NCBI RefSeq assembly: GCF_012935715.1
Contig: NZ_CP052860.1
Location: 2,542,001-2,606,000, forward strand
Length of the DNA stretch: 64,000 nt
DNA from: Pseudomonas sp. ADAK13
GTDB lineage: Bacteria; Pseudomonadota; Gammaproteobacteria; Pseudomonadales; Pseudomonadaceae
Direction: 5' to 3'
This document shows positions 55,840 to 64,000 of the stretch, one piece after another; the first letter of the stretch is position 1; the number at the start of each line of letters is the position of its first letter. A program made the translations under genes and the position numbers. Below the pieces are notes generated by a model. It was not told the origin of the DNA. It saw only the letters and a program-made list of their open reading frames with translations, and did not search any database.

Positions 55840-56988
55840 ATGAGCCTCAATATTTTCTGGTTTCTGCCTACTCACGGCGACGGCCATTACCTTGGCACCG
55901 CCGAAGGCGCTCGCGCCGTAGACCACGGTTATCTGCAGCAAGTGGCCCAGGCGGCGGACCGCCTTGGCTTCGGCGGGGTGCTGATCCCTACCGGCCGCTC
56001 CTGCGAGGATTCGTGGCTGGTGGCGGCGTCGCTGATTCCGGTGACCCAACGCTTGAAATTCCTTGTCGCGCTGCGCCCCGGGATCATCTCCCCGACGGTG
56101 GCTGCGCGTCAGGCCGCGACCCTGGACCGGTTGTCCGGCGGCCGGGCGTTGTTCAACCTGGTGACCGGTGGAGACCCGGATGAATTGGCCGGCGACGGGT
56201 TGTTCCTGAGCCATGAAGAGCGTTACCAGGCGTCGGTGGAATTCACCCGCATCTGGCGTCGCGTGCTGGAAGGCGAAACCGTCGATTACGACGGCCAGCA
56301 CATCAGCGTCAAAGGCGCCAAATTGCTCTACCCGCCGATCCAGCAACCGCGTCCGCCGCTGTATTTCGGTGGCTCCTCCGAAGCGGCCCAGGACCTGGCT
56401 GCAGAACAAGTGGAAATGGTGTTGACCTGGGGCGAGCCACCGGCTGCGGTGGCGGAAAAGATCGCACAGGTTCGCGCCAAGGCCGCCAAGCTCGGGCGTA
56501 CCGTGCGCTTCGGCATTCGCCTGCATGTGATCGTGCGTGAAACCAACGCCGAAGCCTGGCAGGCCGCGGACAAACTGATCTCCCATGTGGACGATGAAAC
56601 CATCGCTCGCGCCCAGGCCTCGCTGTCGCGCTTTGACTCCGTGGGTCAGCAACGCATGGCCGCCTTGCACGGCGGCAGCCGCGACAACCTGGAAGTCAGC
56701 CCCAACCTGTGGGCCGGCGTCGGCCTGGTGCGCGGCGGTGCCGGCACAGCCCTGGTGGGCGATGGTCCGACCGTGGCGGCACGGGTGAAGGAATACGCTG
56801 ATCTGGGCATCGACACCTTTATCTTCTCCGGTTATCCACACCTGGAAGAGTCGTATCGCGTTGCGGAGCTGCTGTTCCCGCACCTGGACATCGAACGTCC
56901 CGAGTTGCCCAAAGGCGCCGGTTACGTCAGCCCGTTCGGCGAAATGGTCGCCAACGACATCCTTCCCAAAGCTGCGTCCCAGAGCTGA
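55840..56988 (+). CDS. ssuD: FMNH2-dependent alkanesulfonate monooxygenase SsuD
   Basis: A 382-residue luciferase-like enzyme ([60 protein letters not shown]). It splits sulfonates into aldehyde and sulfite with FMNH2 from SsuE. ATG 55840 has AGGAGA upstream and lies 25 bases after ssuA. Confidence 0.97.
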   Translation: MSLNIFWFLPTHGDGHYLGTAEGARAVDHGYLQQVAQAADRLGFGGVLIPTGRSCEDSWLVAASLIPVTQRLKFLVALRPGIISPTVAARQAATLDRLSGGRALFNLVTGGDPDELAGDGLFLSHEERYQASVEFTRIWRRVLEGETVDYDGQHISVKGAKLLYPPIQQPRPPLYFGGSSEAAQDLAAEQVEMVLTWGEPPAAVAEKIAQVRAKAAKLGRTVRFGIRLHVIVRETNAEAWQAADKLISHVDDETIARAQASLSRFDSVGQQRMAALHGGSRDNLEVSPNLWAGVGLVRGGAGTALVGDGPTVAARVKEYADLGIDTFIFSGYPHLEESYRVAELLFPHLDIERPELPKGAGYVSPFGEMVANDILPKAASQS

Positions 56989-56997
56989 GGCGCCGCC

Positions 56998-57786
56998 ATG
57001 AACCTTGAAAAATTAAGTCATCGATTGGCGCCCTGGGCGCTGCCGATCCTGTTGCTGGCGGTATGGCAGTTGTCGGTGTCGGCCGGTTGGTTGTCGACAC
57101 GTATTCTGCCGGCACCCAGCGCGGTGATCGAAGCCGGTATCAGCCTGGTCCGCAGCGGCGAAATCTGGACGCACCTGGCCATCAGTGGCTGGCGTGCGGG
57201 CCTGGGTTTTGTGATCGGCGGCAGTATCGGCCTGGCCCTGGGCTTTATCACCGGCCTGTCGACCTGGGGTGAACGCCTGCTGGACAGCTCGGTGCAGATG
57301 ATCCGCAACGTGCCGCACCTGGCGCTGATCCCGTTGGTGATCCTATGGTTCGGCATCGACGAGACGGCGAAGATATTTCTGGTCGCCCTCGGCACGCTGT
57401 TCCCGATCTACCTCAACACCTACCACGGCATCCGCAACGTCGACCCGGCGCTGGTAGAAATGGCCCGCAGTTATGGCTTGTCCGGTTTCAGCCTGTTTCG
57501 CCAAGTGATTTTGCCGGGCGCCTTGCCTTCGATTCTGGTGGGCGTGCGCTTCGCGCTGGGCTTTATGTGGCTGACGCTGATCGTTGCGGAAACCATCTCC
57601 GCCAGTTCGGGCATTGGCTACCTGGCGATGAACGCCCGGGAGTTCCTGCAAACCGACGTGGTGGTACTGGCCATCGTGCTGTACGCCGTGCTCGGCAAGC
57701 TGGCAGACCTGGCGGCGCGTGGCCTGGAGCGTGTCTGGTTGCGCTGGCACCCGGCCTATCAAGTGAATAAAGGAGGTGCGGCATGA
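56998..57786 (+). CDS. ssuC: Sulfonate ABC transporter permease SsuC
   Basis: A 262-residue permease with about six membrane helices and the EAA loop [20 protein letters not shown] near residue 155. It forms the transport channel with SsuB. Nine bases after ssuD; ends with a 4-base overlap with ssuB. Confidence 0.96.
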   Translation: MNLEKLSHRLAPWALPILLLAVWQLSVSAGWLSTRILPAPSAVIEAGISLVRSGEIWTHLAISGWRAGLGFVIGGSIGLALGFITGLSTWGERLLDSSVQMIRNVPHLALIPLVILWFGIDETAKIFLVALGTLFPIYLNTYHGIRNVDPALVEMARSYGLSGFSLFRQVILPGALPSILVGVRFALGFMWLTLIVAETISASSGIGYLAMNAREFLQTDVVVLAIVLYAVLGKLADLAARGLERVWLRWHPAYQVNKGGAA

Positions 57787-58589
57787 CCGCTCAACAACCT
57801 CCACGCCTGCTGCGGGGCATTCCCCTGGCAGTGCGCAAGTTGCGCAAGGCTTTCGGCGCGCGGGAAGTGCTGAAGGAAATCGACCTGCACATCCCGGCCG
57901 GTCAATTCGTCGCGGTCGTGGGCCGTAGCGGCTGCGGCAAAAGTACCTTGCTGCGCCTGCTGGCGGGCCTGGACAAAGCCAGCGGTGGCGAATTGCTCGC
58001 CGGTTCCGCGCCGCTGAGCGATGCGATTGAAGACACGCGGTTGATGTTCCAGGAAGCGCGCCTGCTGCCGTGGAAAAAGATCATCGACAACGTGGGCCTG
58101 GGCCTCAAGGGCAACTGGCGCCCGCAGGCGTTGGAAGCGCTGGAAGCGGTCGGCCTGGCCGAGCGCGCCAATGAGTGGCCGGCGGCGTTGTCCGGTGGCC
58201 AGAAGCAGCGCGTGGCCCTGGCCCGCGCCTTGATCCACCAACCACGTCTGTTGCTGCTGGACGAACCGCTGGGGGCCCTGGATGCCCTGACCCGGATCGA
58301 GATGCAGCAACTGATCGAGAACCTCTGGCAGAAGCACGGCTTCACCGTGCTGCTGGTGACCCACGACGTCAGCGAAGCCGTGGCCATTGCCGATCGGGTG
58401 ATTTTGATCGAAGACGGCGAAATCGGCCTCGACCTGCACGTGGAACTCCCACGTCCGCGGGTGCGTGGCTCCCACCGCCTGGCGGCGCTGGAAACCGAAG
58501 TGCTTAACCGTGTGTTGTCGCTGCCCGGCACCCCGCCGGAACCCGAACCTGTTTCACCGCTGCCTACGCAATTGCGTTGGGCTCAATAA
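57783..58589 (+). CDS. ssuB: Sulfonate ABC transporter ATPase SsuB
   Basis: A 268-residue ATPase: Walker [10 protein letters not shown] near residue 43, signature [16 protein letters not shown], Walker [21 protein letters not shown] and H-loop [15 protein letters not shown]. It drives sulfonate import. The start ATGA overlaps ssuC's end; GGAGG upstream. Confidence 0.96.
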   Translation: MTAQQPPRLLRGIPLAVRKLRKAFGAREVLKEIDLHIPAGQFVAVVGRSGCGKSTLLRLLAGLDKASGGELLAGSAPLSDAIEDTRLMFQEARLLPWKKIIDNVGLGLKGNWRPQALEALEAVGLAERANEWPAALSGGQKQRVALARALIHQPRLLLLDEPLGALDALTRIEMQQLIENLWQKHGFTVLLVTHDVSEAVAIADRVILIEDGEIGLDLHVELPRPRVRGSHRLAALETEVLNRVLSLPGTPPEPEPVSPLPTQLRWAQ

Positions 58590-58618
58590 CTCACTTGTCT
58601 TACACAGGAAGAACGACC

Positions 58619-58834
58619 ATGACTATTAAAGCCATCAACGTACGTAACCAGTTCAAAGGCACCATCAAGGAAATCGTCGAAGGCGACGTGCTGTCGGAAA
58701 TCGACGTACAGACCGCGTCCGGCATCGTCACTTCCGTGATCACCACGCGCTCGGTGAAAGAGCTGGAACTGGTGATTGGCAGCGAAGTGATTGCCTTCGT
58801 TAAGTCCACCGAGGTGTCGATCGCCAAGTTGTGA
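58619..58834 (+). CDS. ssuF: TOBE/Mop-domain protein SsuF
   Basis: A 71-residue single TOBE (molybdo-pterin-binding) domain (MTIKAINVRNQFKGTIKEIV; VTSVITTRSVKELELVIGSE). It is the last gene of the ssu operon in Pseudomonas, where SsuF is needed for sulfonate use; its exact job is not known. SD AGGAAG before ATG 58619. Confidence 0.92.
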   Translation: MTIKAINVRNQFKGTIKEIVEGDVLSEIDVQTASGIVTSVITTRSVKELELVIGSEVIAFVKSTEVSIAKL

Positions 58835-58848
58835 TTGGCGTTCTTGAA

Positions 58849-58928
58849 ACCGCCATCGCAGGCAAGCCAGCTCCCACATTTTGATCTGTGAACGCAGTCA
58901 AATGTGGGAGCTGGCTTGCCTGCGATAA
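58849..58928. repeat. Inverted REP pair (GTGGGAGC family)
   Basis: CCGCCATCGCAGGCAAGCC at 58850 and GGCTTGCCTGCGATAA at 58913 belong to two mirror units (58849-58880 and 58901-58928) between the convergent ssuF and TetR genes. Confidence 0.88.
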
Positions 58929-58951
58929 GGCCTTTGTGAGCAACACATCAG

Positions 58952-59590
58952 TCAGGCAGTGACCACCCGCTTGGGCAGGAACGCCGGCAGATAAAGCCCC
59001 ACATACGCATCAAATACCCGCATGCCTTCCTCGGCCATGCGCGGGGTGATTTGCCCGTGCTGGTGCACCGAGCGCGCATAGACCCGGTCGCTCAGCTCCA
59101 GGGCCAGGGCAAACACGTCGACATCGGCGGGCAGGCTCGGCACCTCGAAGTGCCGGTTGAACACCTCATACATCAGGTTTCCCAACTCCAGGTCGTGCTG
59201 GCGGTCGGCCTGTGTCACTTCGGTCAGCCCGTGCTGGGCCAGGATCAATTGCCGTGCGGCGGCGTCGTTGCTGTAGATGCTGAGCATGCGCTGCTCCACC
59301 ACGCAGGACAGGTCGCGCCAGTGCTTGAGTGAGTCATGATCGATGGGCGCCTGAATGGCCGCGCGAAAGGCTGCATGGACATCAGCGGTCAGCGCCTCCA
59401 GCAACGCCGGCACGCTGGCGAAGAAGTGGTACACCGATGACGGCGGAATCTGCGCCCGTTCGGCCACGCTGTAGATCGACAGGCTCGCCACGCCTTCGGC
59501 GGCCAGCAAGGTGCGGGCGGCGTCGAGGATCGCGTCGATCCGGGCCTGGCTGCGGGCGCGGGGTTTGCGAGGGGCGACGGGGCGATTCAT
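58952..59590 (-). CDS. TetR-family transcriptional regulator
   Basis: A 212-residue repressor-like protein. Basic N-terminus (MNRPVAPRKPRARSQARIDA), helix-turn-helix VASLSIYSVAERAQIPPSSV and YHFFASVPALLEAL, then a ligand domain with no recognisable family. It may control its neighbours (ssu or spu genes), but no operator evidence supports that. SD GGAGAC before ATG 59590. Confidence 0.88.
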   Translation of the reverse strand: MNRPVAPRKPRARSQARIDAILDAARTLLAAEGVASLSIYSVAERAQIPPSSVYHFFASVPALLEALTADVHAAFRAAIQAPIDHDSLKHWRDLSCVVEQRMLSIYSNDAAARQLILAQHGLTEVTQADRQHDLELGNLMYEVFNRHFEVPSLPADVDVFALALELSDRVYARSVHQHGQITPRMAEEGMRVFDAYVGLYLPAFLPKRVVTA

Positions 59591-59647
59591 TGAAGTCTCC
59601 TACAGGGTAGCGGGCATTGTACGCAGAGCCACTGGATGATCCATACC

Positions 59648-59784
59648 CTGTGGCGAGGGAGCTTGCTCCCGCTGGACTGCGCAGCAGGCCCAAGACCTGC
59701 ACCTCGGTTCCGCCTGAAAGAACCCGGTGTTCTTATTGGGGCCGCTTCGCAGCCCAGCGGGAGCAAGCTCCCTCGCCACCACAG
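59648..59784. repeat. Inverted REP pair (GGCGAGGGAGC family)
   Basis: CTGTGGCGAGGGAGCTTGCT at 59648 and AGCAAGCTCCCTCGCC at 59763 are the outer ends of two mirror units separated by about 45 bases, upstream of the TetR gene and beyond the end of spuI. Confidence 0.89.
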
Positions 59785-59788
59785 GCAT

Positions 59789-59824
59789 AAAAAACGCCGC
59801 AAGCCAAAAGCCTGCGGCGTTCTT
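59789..59824 (-). terminator. spuI terminator
   Basis: Stem AACGCCGCA / TGCGGCGTT with a CAAAAG-type loop; TTTTTT follows on the minus strand. Confidence 0.88.
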
Positions 59825-59841
59825 TTTAACCCGACAACCGC

Positions 59842-61218
59842 TTACACGGTATGCAGGTACCAGTTGTACTCAAGGTCGGAGATGGAGTGTTCGAACTCTT
59901 CCAGCTCACTTTCCTTACAGGCGACGAAGATATCGATGTATTTAGGATCGATGTACTTGGCCATCACCTCGCTGTCGTCCAACTCGCGCAGGGCATCGCG
60001 CAGGTTGTTCGGCAGGCTCTGTTCGTTCTGCTCGTAGCTGTTGCCTTCCACCGGTGCGCCAGGCTCGATCTTGTTGGTCAGGCCGTGATGCACGCCCGCC
60101 AATACCGAAGCCATCAGCAGGTAAGGGTTGGCGTCGGCGCCGGCCACACGGTGTTCGATACGTACGGCGTCGGACGAGCCGGTCGGTACGCGAATCGCCA
60201 CGGTGCGGTTATCCAGGCCCCAGCACGGCGAGTTCGGCACGTAGAACTGTGCGCCGAAACGACGGTAGGAGTTGACGTTAGGGCACAGGAACGCCATTTG
60301 GGCGGGTAGGGTCTCCAGCACACCGCCGATCGCGTGACGCAATGCGGCGTTCTGCTCGGGATCCTCGCTGGCAAAGATGTTCTTGCCGTCCTTGTCCAGG
60401 ATCGAAATGTGCACGTGTAAACCGTTGCCTGCCTGGCCCGGGTAAGGCTTGGCCATGAAGGTGGTGTCCATCTCATGGTCGTAGGCGATGTTCTTGATCA
60501 GGCGCTTGAGCAGTACCGCGTAGTCGCAGGCCTTGATGGGGTCGGCAACGTGGTGCAGGTTCACTTCGAACTGCGCCGGGGCACTTTCCTTGACGATGGC
60601 GTCGGCAGGGATGCCTTGCTCTTTTGCACCTTCCAGAATGTCCTGGAGGCAGTCGACGTATTCGTCGAGGTCGTCGATCAGGTAGACCTGTGTCGAGTGC
60701 GGGCGTTTGCCGGAGATCGGCGAGCGGGGCGGTTGTGGCCGGCCATTCACGTTCTCCTGGTCAATCAGGTAGAACTCCAGCTCGAATGCGGCGCAGATGG
60801 TCAGACCGAGGTCGTCAAATTTGCTTACAACTTGGCGGAGGACTTCGCGAGGATCGGCGAAGAAAGGTTCACCTTCGAGTTCGTGCATGGTCATCAGCAG
60901 TTGCGCGGTTGGGCGCTTTTGCCAGGGTTCATTGCACAGGGTGTCGGGGATTGGATAACAGATTCGGTCAGCATCACCGATGTCCAGACCCAGGCCGGTG
61001 CTTTCCACCGTTGAGCCGTTGATATCCAGGGCAAATAGAGAGGCAGGCAGGTTAATGCCCTTCTCGTAAACCTTGTGGAGGCTGGTGCGTTCGATGCGCT
61101 TGCCGCGCACCACACCATTCATATCCGCAATTAGAAGGTCTACGTACAGAACCTCAGGATGATCCTTAAGGAACGCGTTCGCTTCGTTAAGCTGAACGGC
61201 ACGCGGGGGTACCGACAT
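59842..61218 (-). CDS. spuI: Glutamine-synthetase-like gamma-glutamylpolyamine synthetase SpuI
   Basis: A 458-residue GS-family ligase. GS blocks: YVDLLIADMNGVVRGKRIER, FELEFYLIDQENV, EMDTTFMAKPYPGQAGNGLH (the ATP/metal histidine region) and PNSPCWGLDNRTVAIRVPTG. Such enzymes attach glutamate to putrescine or other polyamines with ATP. It is divergent from spuABC, the layout known in P. aeruginosa. The enzyme lacks obvious sign of the adenylylated-tyrosine loop of GlnA. Confidence 0.88.
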   Translation of the reverse strand: MSVPPRAVQLNEANAFLKDHPEVLYVDLLIADMNGVVRGKRIERTSLHKVYEKGINLPASLFALDINGSTVESTGLGLDIGDADRICYPIPDTLCNEPWQKRPTAQLLMTMHELEGEPFFADPREVLRQVVSKFDDLGLTICAAFELEFYLIDQENVNGRPQPPRSPISGKRPHSTQVYLIDDLDEYVDCLQDILEGAKEQGIPADAIVKESAPAQFEVNLHHVADPIKACDYAVLLKRLIKNIAYDHEMDTTFMAKPYPGQAGNGLHVHISILDKDGKNIFASEDPEQNAALRHAIGGVLETLPAQMAFLCPNVNSYRRFGAQFYVPNSPCWGLDNRTVAIRVPTGSSDAVRIEHRVAGADANPYLLMASVLAGVHHGLTNKIEPGAPVEGNSYEQNEQSLPNNLRDALRELDDSEVMAKYIDPKYIDIFVACKESELEEFEHSISDLEYNWYLHTV

Positions 61219-61496
61219 GATGCAACACCTTTGTTGTTAAAAATATCAATCATTGATCTCTTCGGGTTTCAGTCAACCCGAACGGCATGCCGAAGTCAAG
61301 CGAGGCCTTTTTTGCCCTAAAAAAGCGCCTTGAGGGCTTTTTTGGGGCTTTTTGGGGCGGTTTTTTGGGTTTGGTGCTCTTGGAACCAGCACGTTTGAGC
61401 GGGCCGTGTTGTATTTTTTACGGGGGTGTTGTGTAAAAAAATGAACAAGGCTAAGCTCGATTCAAACCCATAACAGCAATAATACCGGGGTGCTTC
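61219..61496. promoter_or_regulatory. spuI-spuA divergent control region
   Basis: 278 bases. Contains a terminator-like hairpin AAAAAAGC..GCTTTTTT near 61318-61343, four G-runs at 61334-61369, and a GTGCT / AGCAC inverted repeat at 61374-61392. These may be regulatory, but no promoter can be fixed. Confidence 0.5.
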
Positions 61497-62276
61497 ATGT
61501 CTCGCCTGCCGTTAATCGGCGTCACCGCCTGCTCCAAACAGGTCGGTCTGCATGCTTATCACATCAGTGGCGACAAATACGTCCGTGCAGTGGCCACCGC
61601 TGCCAAGGGCTTGCCATTGATCATTCCGTCCCTGGCGGACCTGCTCGACCCGGCCAATATTCTTGACGGCCTGGACGGCATTCTTTTTACCGGATCACCT
61701 TCCAATATCGAACCCTTTCACTACGACGGTCCGGCCAGCGCGCCCGGGACTGCTCATGATTCTGCACGGGACCAAACCACCCTGCCGCTGCTGCGTGCCG
61801 CCATCGCGGCAGGCGTTCCGGTGCTGGGGATTTGCCGTGGCTTCCAGGAAATGAACGTGGCGTTTGGCGGCAGCCTGCACCAGAAGGTTCACGAAGTGCC
61901 GGGCATGATGGATCACCGCGAAGACGACACCCAGCCGCTGGACATCCAGTATGGCCCGGCGCACCCGGTGACGATCTCCCCGAATGGGGTATTGGCAAGC
62001 CTGGGCTTGCCGCCGACGATCCAGGTCAACTCGATTCATTCCCAGGGCATCGATCGCCTGGCGCCGGGTTTTCAGGTCGAGGCCACCGCCCCGGATGGCT
62101 TGATCGAAGGCTTTTCGATCCCCGCGGGCAAGGCTTTTGCTTTAGGAGTGCAATGGCACCCCGAATGGCAGGTAAGCTCTAACCCGCACTACCTCGCAAT
62201 CTTCCAGGCATTTGGCAATGCCTGTCGAAAGCGGGTGATGCAACGCGACGCGGATGCTGCGTCAACTTACGCCTGA
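61497..62276 (+). CDS. spuA: Class I glutamine-amidotransferase-like gamma-glutamyl hydrolase SpuA
   Basis: A 259-residue PuuD-type hydrolase. The nucleophile cysteine is in VLGICRGFQEMNVAFGGSLH and the His-Glu pair in LGVQWHPEWQ. It releases glutamate from gamma-glutamyl intermediates of polyamine breakdown. First gene of spuABC. Confidence 0.92.
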   Translation: MSRLPLIGVTACSKQVGLHAYHISGDKYVRAVATAAKGLPLIIPSLADLLDPANILDGLDGILFTGSPSNIEPFHYDGPASAPGTAHDSARDQTTLPLLRAAIAAGVPVLGICRGFQEMNVAFGGSLHQKVHEVPGMMDHREDDTQPLDIQYGPAHPVTISPNGVLASLGLPPTIQVNSIHSQGIDRLAPGFQVEATAPDGLIEGFSIPAGKAFALGVQWHPEWQVSSNPHYLAIFQAFGNACRKRVMQRDADAASTYA

Positions 62277-62315
62277 CCTTTAATGGATGTCAGGAAACAC
62301 AGCCCAGAGGCATTT

Positions 62316-63674
62316 ATGAGTAACAACCTCGACCAGCTCACCGATTGGTTGAAAGACCACAAGATCACAGAAGTCGAATGCATGATTGGCGACCTCACCG
62401 GCATCACCCGGGGCAAGATCTCGCCGACCAACAAGTTCATCGCCGAAAAAGGCATGCGCCTGCCCGAAAGCGTTCTGTTGCAGACCGTGACCGGCGACTA
62501 TGTCGAAGACGACATCTATTACGAATTGCTCGACCCGGCCGACATCGACATGATCTGCCGCCCGGACGAGAACGCGGTGTACCTGGTGCCCTGGGCCATC
62601 GAGCCTACCGCTCAGGTGATCCACGACACCTACGACAAGCAAGGCAACCCGATCGAGCTGTCGCCGCGCAACGTGCTCAAGAAAGTCCTCAAGCTCTACG
62701 CCGACAAAGGCTGGCAGCCCATCGTGGCGCCGGAGATGGAGTTCTACCTGACCAAGCGCTGCGAAGACCCGGACTTCCCGCTGCAACCGCCGATTGGCCG
62801 TTCCGGTCGCCCGGAAACCGGTCGCCAGTCCTTCTCTATAGAAGCGGCCAACGAATTCGACCCGTTGTTCGAAGACGTCTACGACTGGTGCGAGCTGCAG
62901 GAACTGGACCTCGACACGCTGATCCACGAAGACGGCACGGCGCAGATGGAGATCAACTTCCGTCACGGCGACGCACTGTCCCTGGCCGACCAGATCCTGG
63001 TGTTCAAGCGCACCATGCGCGAAGCGGCGCTCAAGCACAACGTGGCGGCCACCTTTATGGCCAAGCCCATGACCGGCGAGCCCGGCAGCGCGATGCACCT
63101 GCACCAGAGCATCATCGACATCGCCACCGGCAAGAACGTGTTCTCCAATGAAGACGGGACTAAAAGTGAGCTGTTCCTGCACCACATCGGTGGCCTGCAG
63201 AAATTCATCCCCGAGCTGTTGCCGCTGTTCGCGCCTAACGTCAACTCGTTCCGCCGCTTCCTGCCCGACACCTCGGCGCCGGTCAACGTGGAATGGGGCG
63301 AAGAAAACCGCACCGTTGGCCTGCGGGTACCGGACGCCGGCCCACAAAACCGCCGGGTGGAAAACCGCCTGCCGGGCGCCGACGCCAACCCGTACCTGGC
63401 GATTGCCGCCAGCTTGCTGTGTGGCTACATCGGCATGGTCGAAGGCATCAGCCCAAGCGCGCCGGTGGTTGGCCGGGGTTACGAGCGCCGCAACCTGCGC
63501 CTGCCGCTGACCATCGAAGACGCCCTGGAACGCATGGAAAACAGCAAGACCATCGAGAAATACCTGGGTCACAAATTCATCACAGGCTACGTCGCGGTCA
63601 AGCGGGCCGAGCATGAAAACTTCAAGCGCGTGATCAGTTCGTGGGAGCGGGAATTCCTGCTCTTCGCCGTCTGA
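62316..63674 (+). CDS. spuB: Gamma-glutamylpolyamine synthetase SpuB
   Basis: A 452-residue GS-family ligase, a paralogue of SpuI (MSNNLDQLTDWLKDHKITEV; EMEFYLTKRCED; ATFMAKPMTGEPGSAMHLHQ; NRLPGADANPYLAIAASLLC). It glutamylates polyamines or amines. The start ATG 62316 lies 39 bases after spuA behind an AGAGG site; spuC follows 58 bases downstream. Confidence 0.92.
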   Translation: MSNNLDQLTDWLKDHKITEVECMIGDLTGITRGKISPTNKFIAEKGMRLPESVLLQTVTGDYVEDDIYYELLDPADIDMICRPDENAVYLVPWAIEPTAQVIHDTYDKQGNPIELSPRNVLKKVLKLYADKGWQPIVAPEMEFYLTKRCEDPDFPLQPPIGRSGRPETGRQSFSIEAANEFDPLFEDVYDWCELQELDLDTLIHEDGTAQMEINFRHGDALSLADQILVFKRTMREAALKHNVAATFMAKPMTGEPGSAMHLHQSIIDIATGKNVFSNEDGTKSELFLHHIGGLQKFIPELLPLFAPNVNSFRRFLPDTSAPVNVEWGEENRTVGLRVPDAGPQNRRVENRLPGADANPYLAIAASLLCGYIGMVEGISPSAPVVGRGYERRNLRLPLTIEDALERMENSKTIEKYLGHKFITGYVAVKRAEHENFKRVISSWEREFLLFAV

Positions 63675-63732
63675 TGCGCCGGGCGCGCCCTTTAAACGGC
63701 GCGTCCTCACCTGAAACATCTAGGAGATTGGT

Positions 63733-64000
63733 ATGTCCAGCAACAACCCGCAAACCCGTGAATGGCAAGCCTTGAGCAGCGATCACCACCTGGCGCCGTT
63801 CAGCGACTTCAAGCAATTGAAAGAGAAAGGCCCACGGATCATCACCAAAGCCCACGGCGTCTACCTGTGGGACAGCGAAGGCAACAAGATTCTCGACGGC
63901 ATGGCCGGCCTGTGGTGCGTGGCGATCGGTTACGGTCGTGATGAACTGGCTGATGCGGCCGCCAAGCAGATGAAAGAGTTGCCTTACTACAACCTGTTCT
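63733..64000 (+). CDS. spuC: Putrescine aminotransferase SpuC, N-terminal part
   Basis: Cut by the right edge after 89 codons. Sequence starts MSSNNPQTREWQALSSDHHL and contains DGMAGLWCVAIGYGRDELAD, the start of a class III PLP aminotransferase of the SpuC/ putrescine:pyruvate type. AGGAGA precedes the ATG. It deaminates putrescine or related amines. Confidence 0.93.
   Translation, partial: MSSNNPQTREWQALSSDHHLAPFSDFKQLKEKGPRIITKAHGVYLWDSEGNKILDGMAGLWCVAIGYGRDELADAAAKQMKELPYYNLF

Noticed and set aside
62280..63719. 479-codon open frame antisense to spuB
   Set aside because: A shadow of the spuB reading frame with no protein family features.

Overview
The window looks like chromosomal DNA of a Pseudomonas, most likely of the P. 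fluorescens group. The evidence is the gene order (ppx / trxA-rho / O-antigen-type acyltransferase / ubiD; ygfB-pepP-ubiH-ubiI; zapA-6S RNA-fau; argE-argA; lsfA-ssuEADCBF; spuI / spuABC), high-GC coding sequence, and two families of Pseudomonas REP palindromes scattered between genes. It is mostly core metabolism; I see no prophage, insertion sequence, CRISPR array or recognisable defence island.

Region by region: 1-86 is the start of ppx. 87-8905 holds accessory genes: a four-gene chaperone/usher fimbrial cluster with DUF1120-type subunits, a polar amino-acid ABC transporter on the other strand, and a divergent FadR/GntR regulator. 9027-15516 is core: trxA, rho with a structured leader, an acyltransferase, ubiD and a ferredoxin reductase. 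15569-23357 carries an outer-membrane protein, a TonB-dependent receptor with chaC, glpT, a histidine phosphatase, a quinone oxidoreductase and a FliL-like protein. 23437-28237 is an RbbA-type HlyD/ABC export system. 28377-35526 has an EVE protein, a 49-residue membrane peptide, fau, 6S RNA, zapA, a ZapB-like coiled coil and the ygfB-pepP-ubi operon. 35622-38421 is a ferric-iron ABC uptake pair behind a possible Fur site. 38457-40095 is gcvT-gcvH behind an unusually well-folded candidate leader RNA. 40138-46818 holds a DegT aminotransferase, small envelope proteins, an NfeD/SPFH pair, an orphan GspE ATPase and an Lrp-family regulator. 46854-50962 is a CYTH-CHAD triphosphatase and argE-argA, with a possible arginine leader peptide before argA. 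51557-58834 is an OprD-family porin, lsfA and the organosulfonate operon ssuEADCBF. 58952-64000 is a TetR regulator and the polyamine genes spuI / spuA-spuB-spuC, the last cut by the window end.

The most interesting points are regulatory rather than new protein systems: a four-way-junction candidate RNA directly before gcvT, an eight-codon open frame ending in two arginine codons before argA, the 6S RNA/fau junction with a perfect hairpin just before the fau start, the rho leader, and a terminator-like hairpin plus G-run tract in the spuI/spuA divergent region. Start codons were chosen from ribosome-binding sites and family alignments recalled from memory; no database search was possible.
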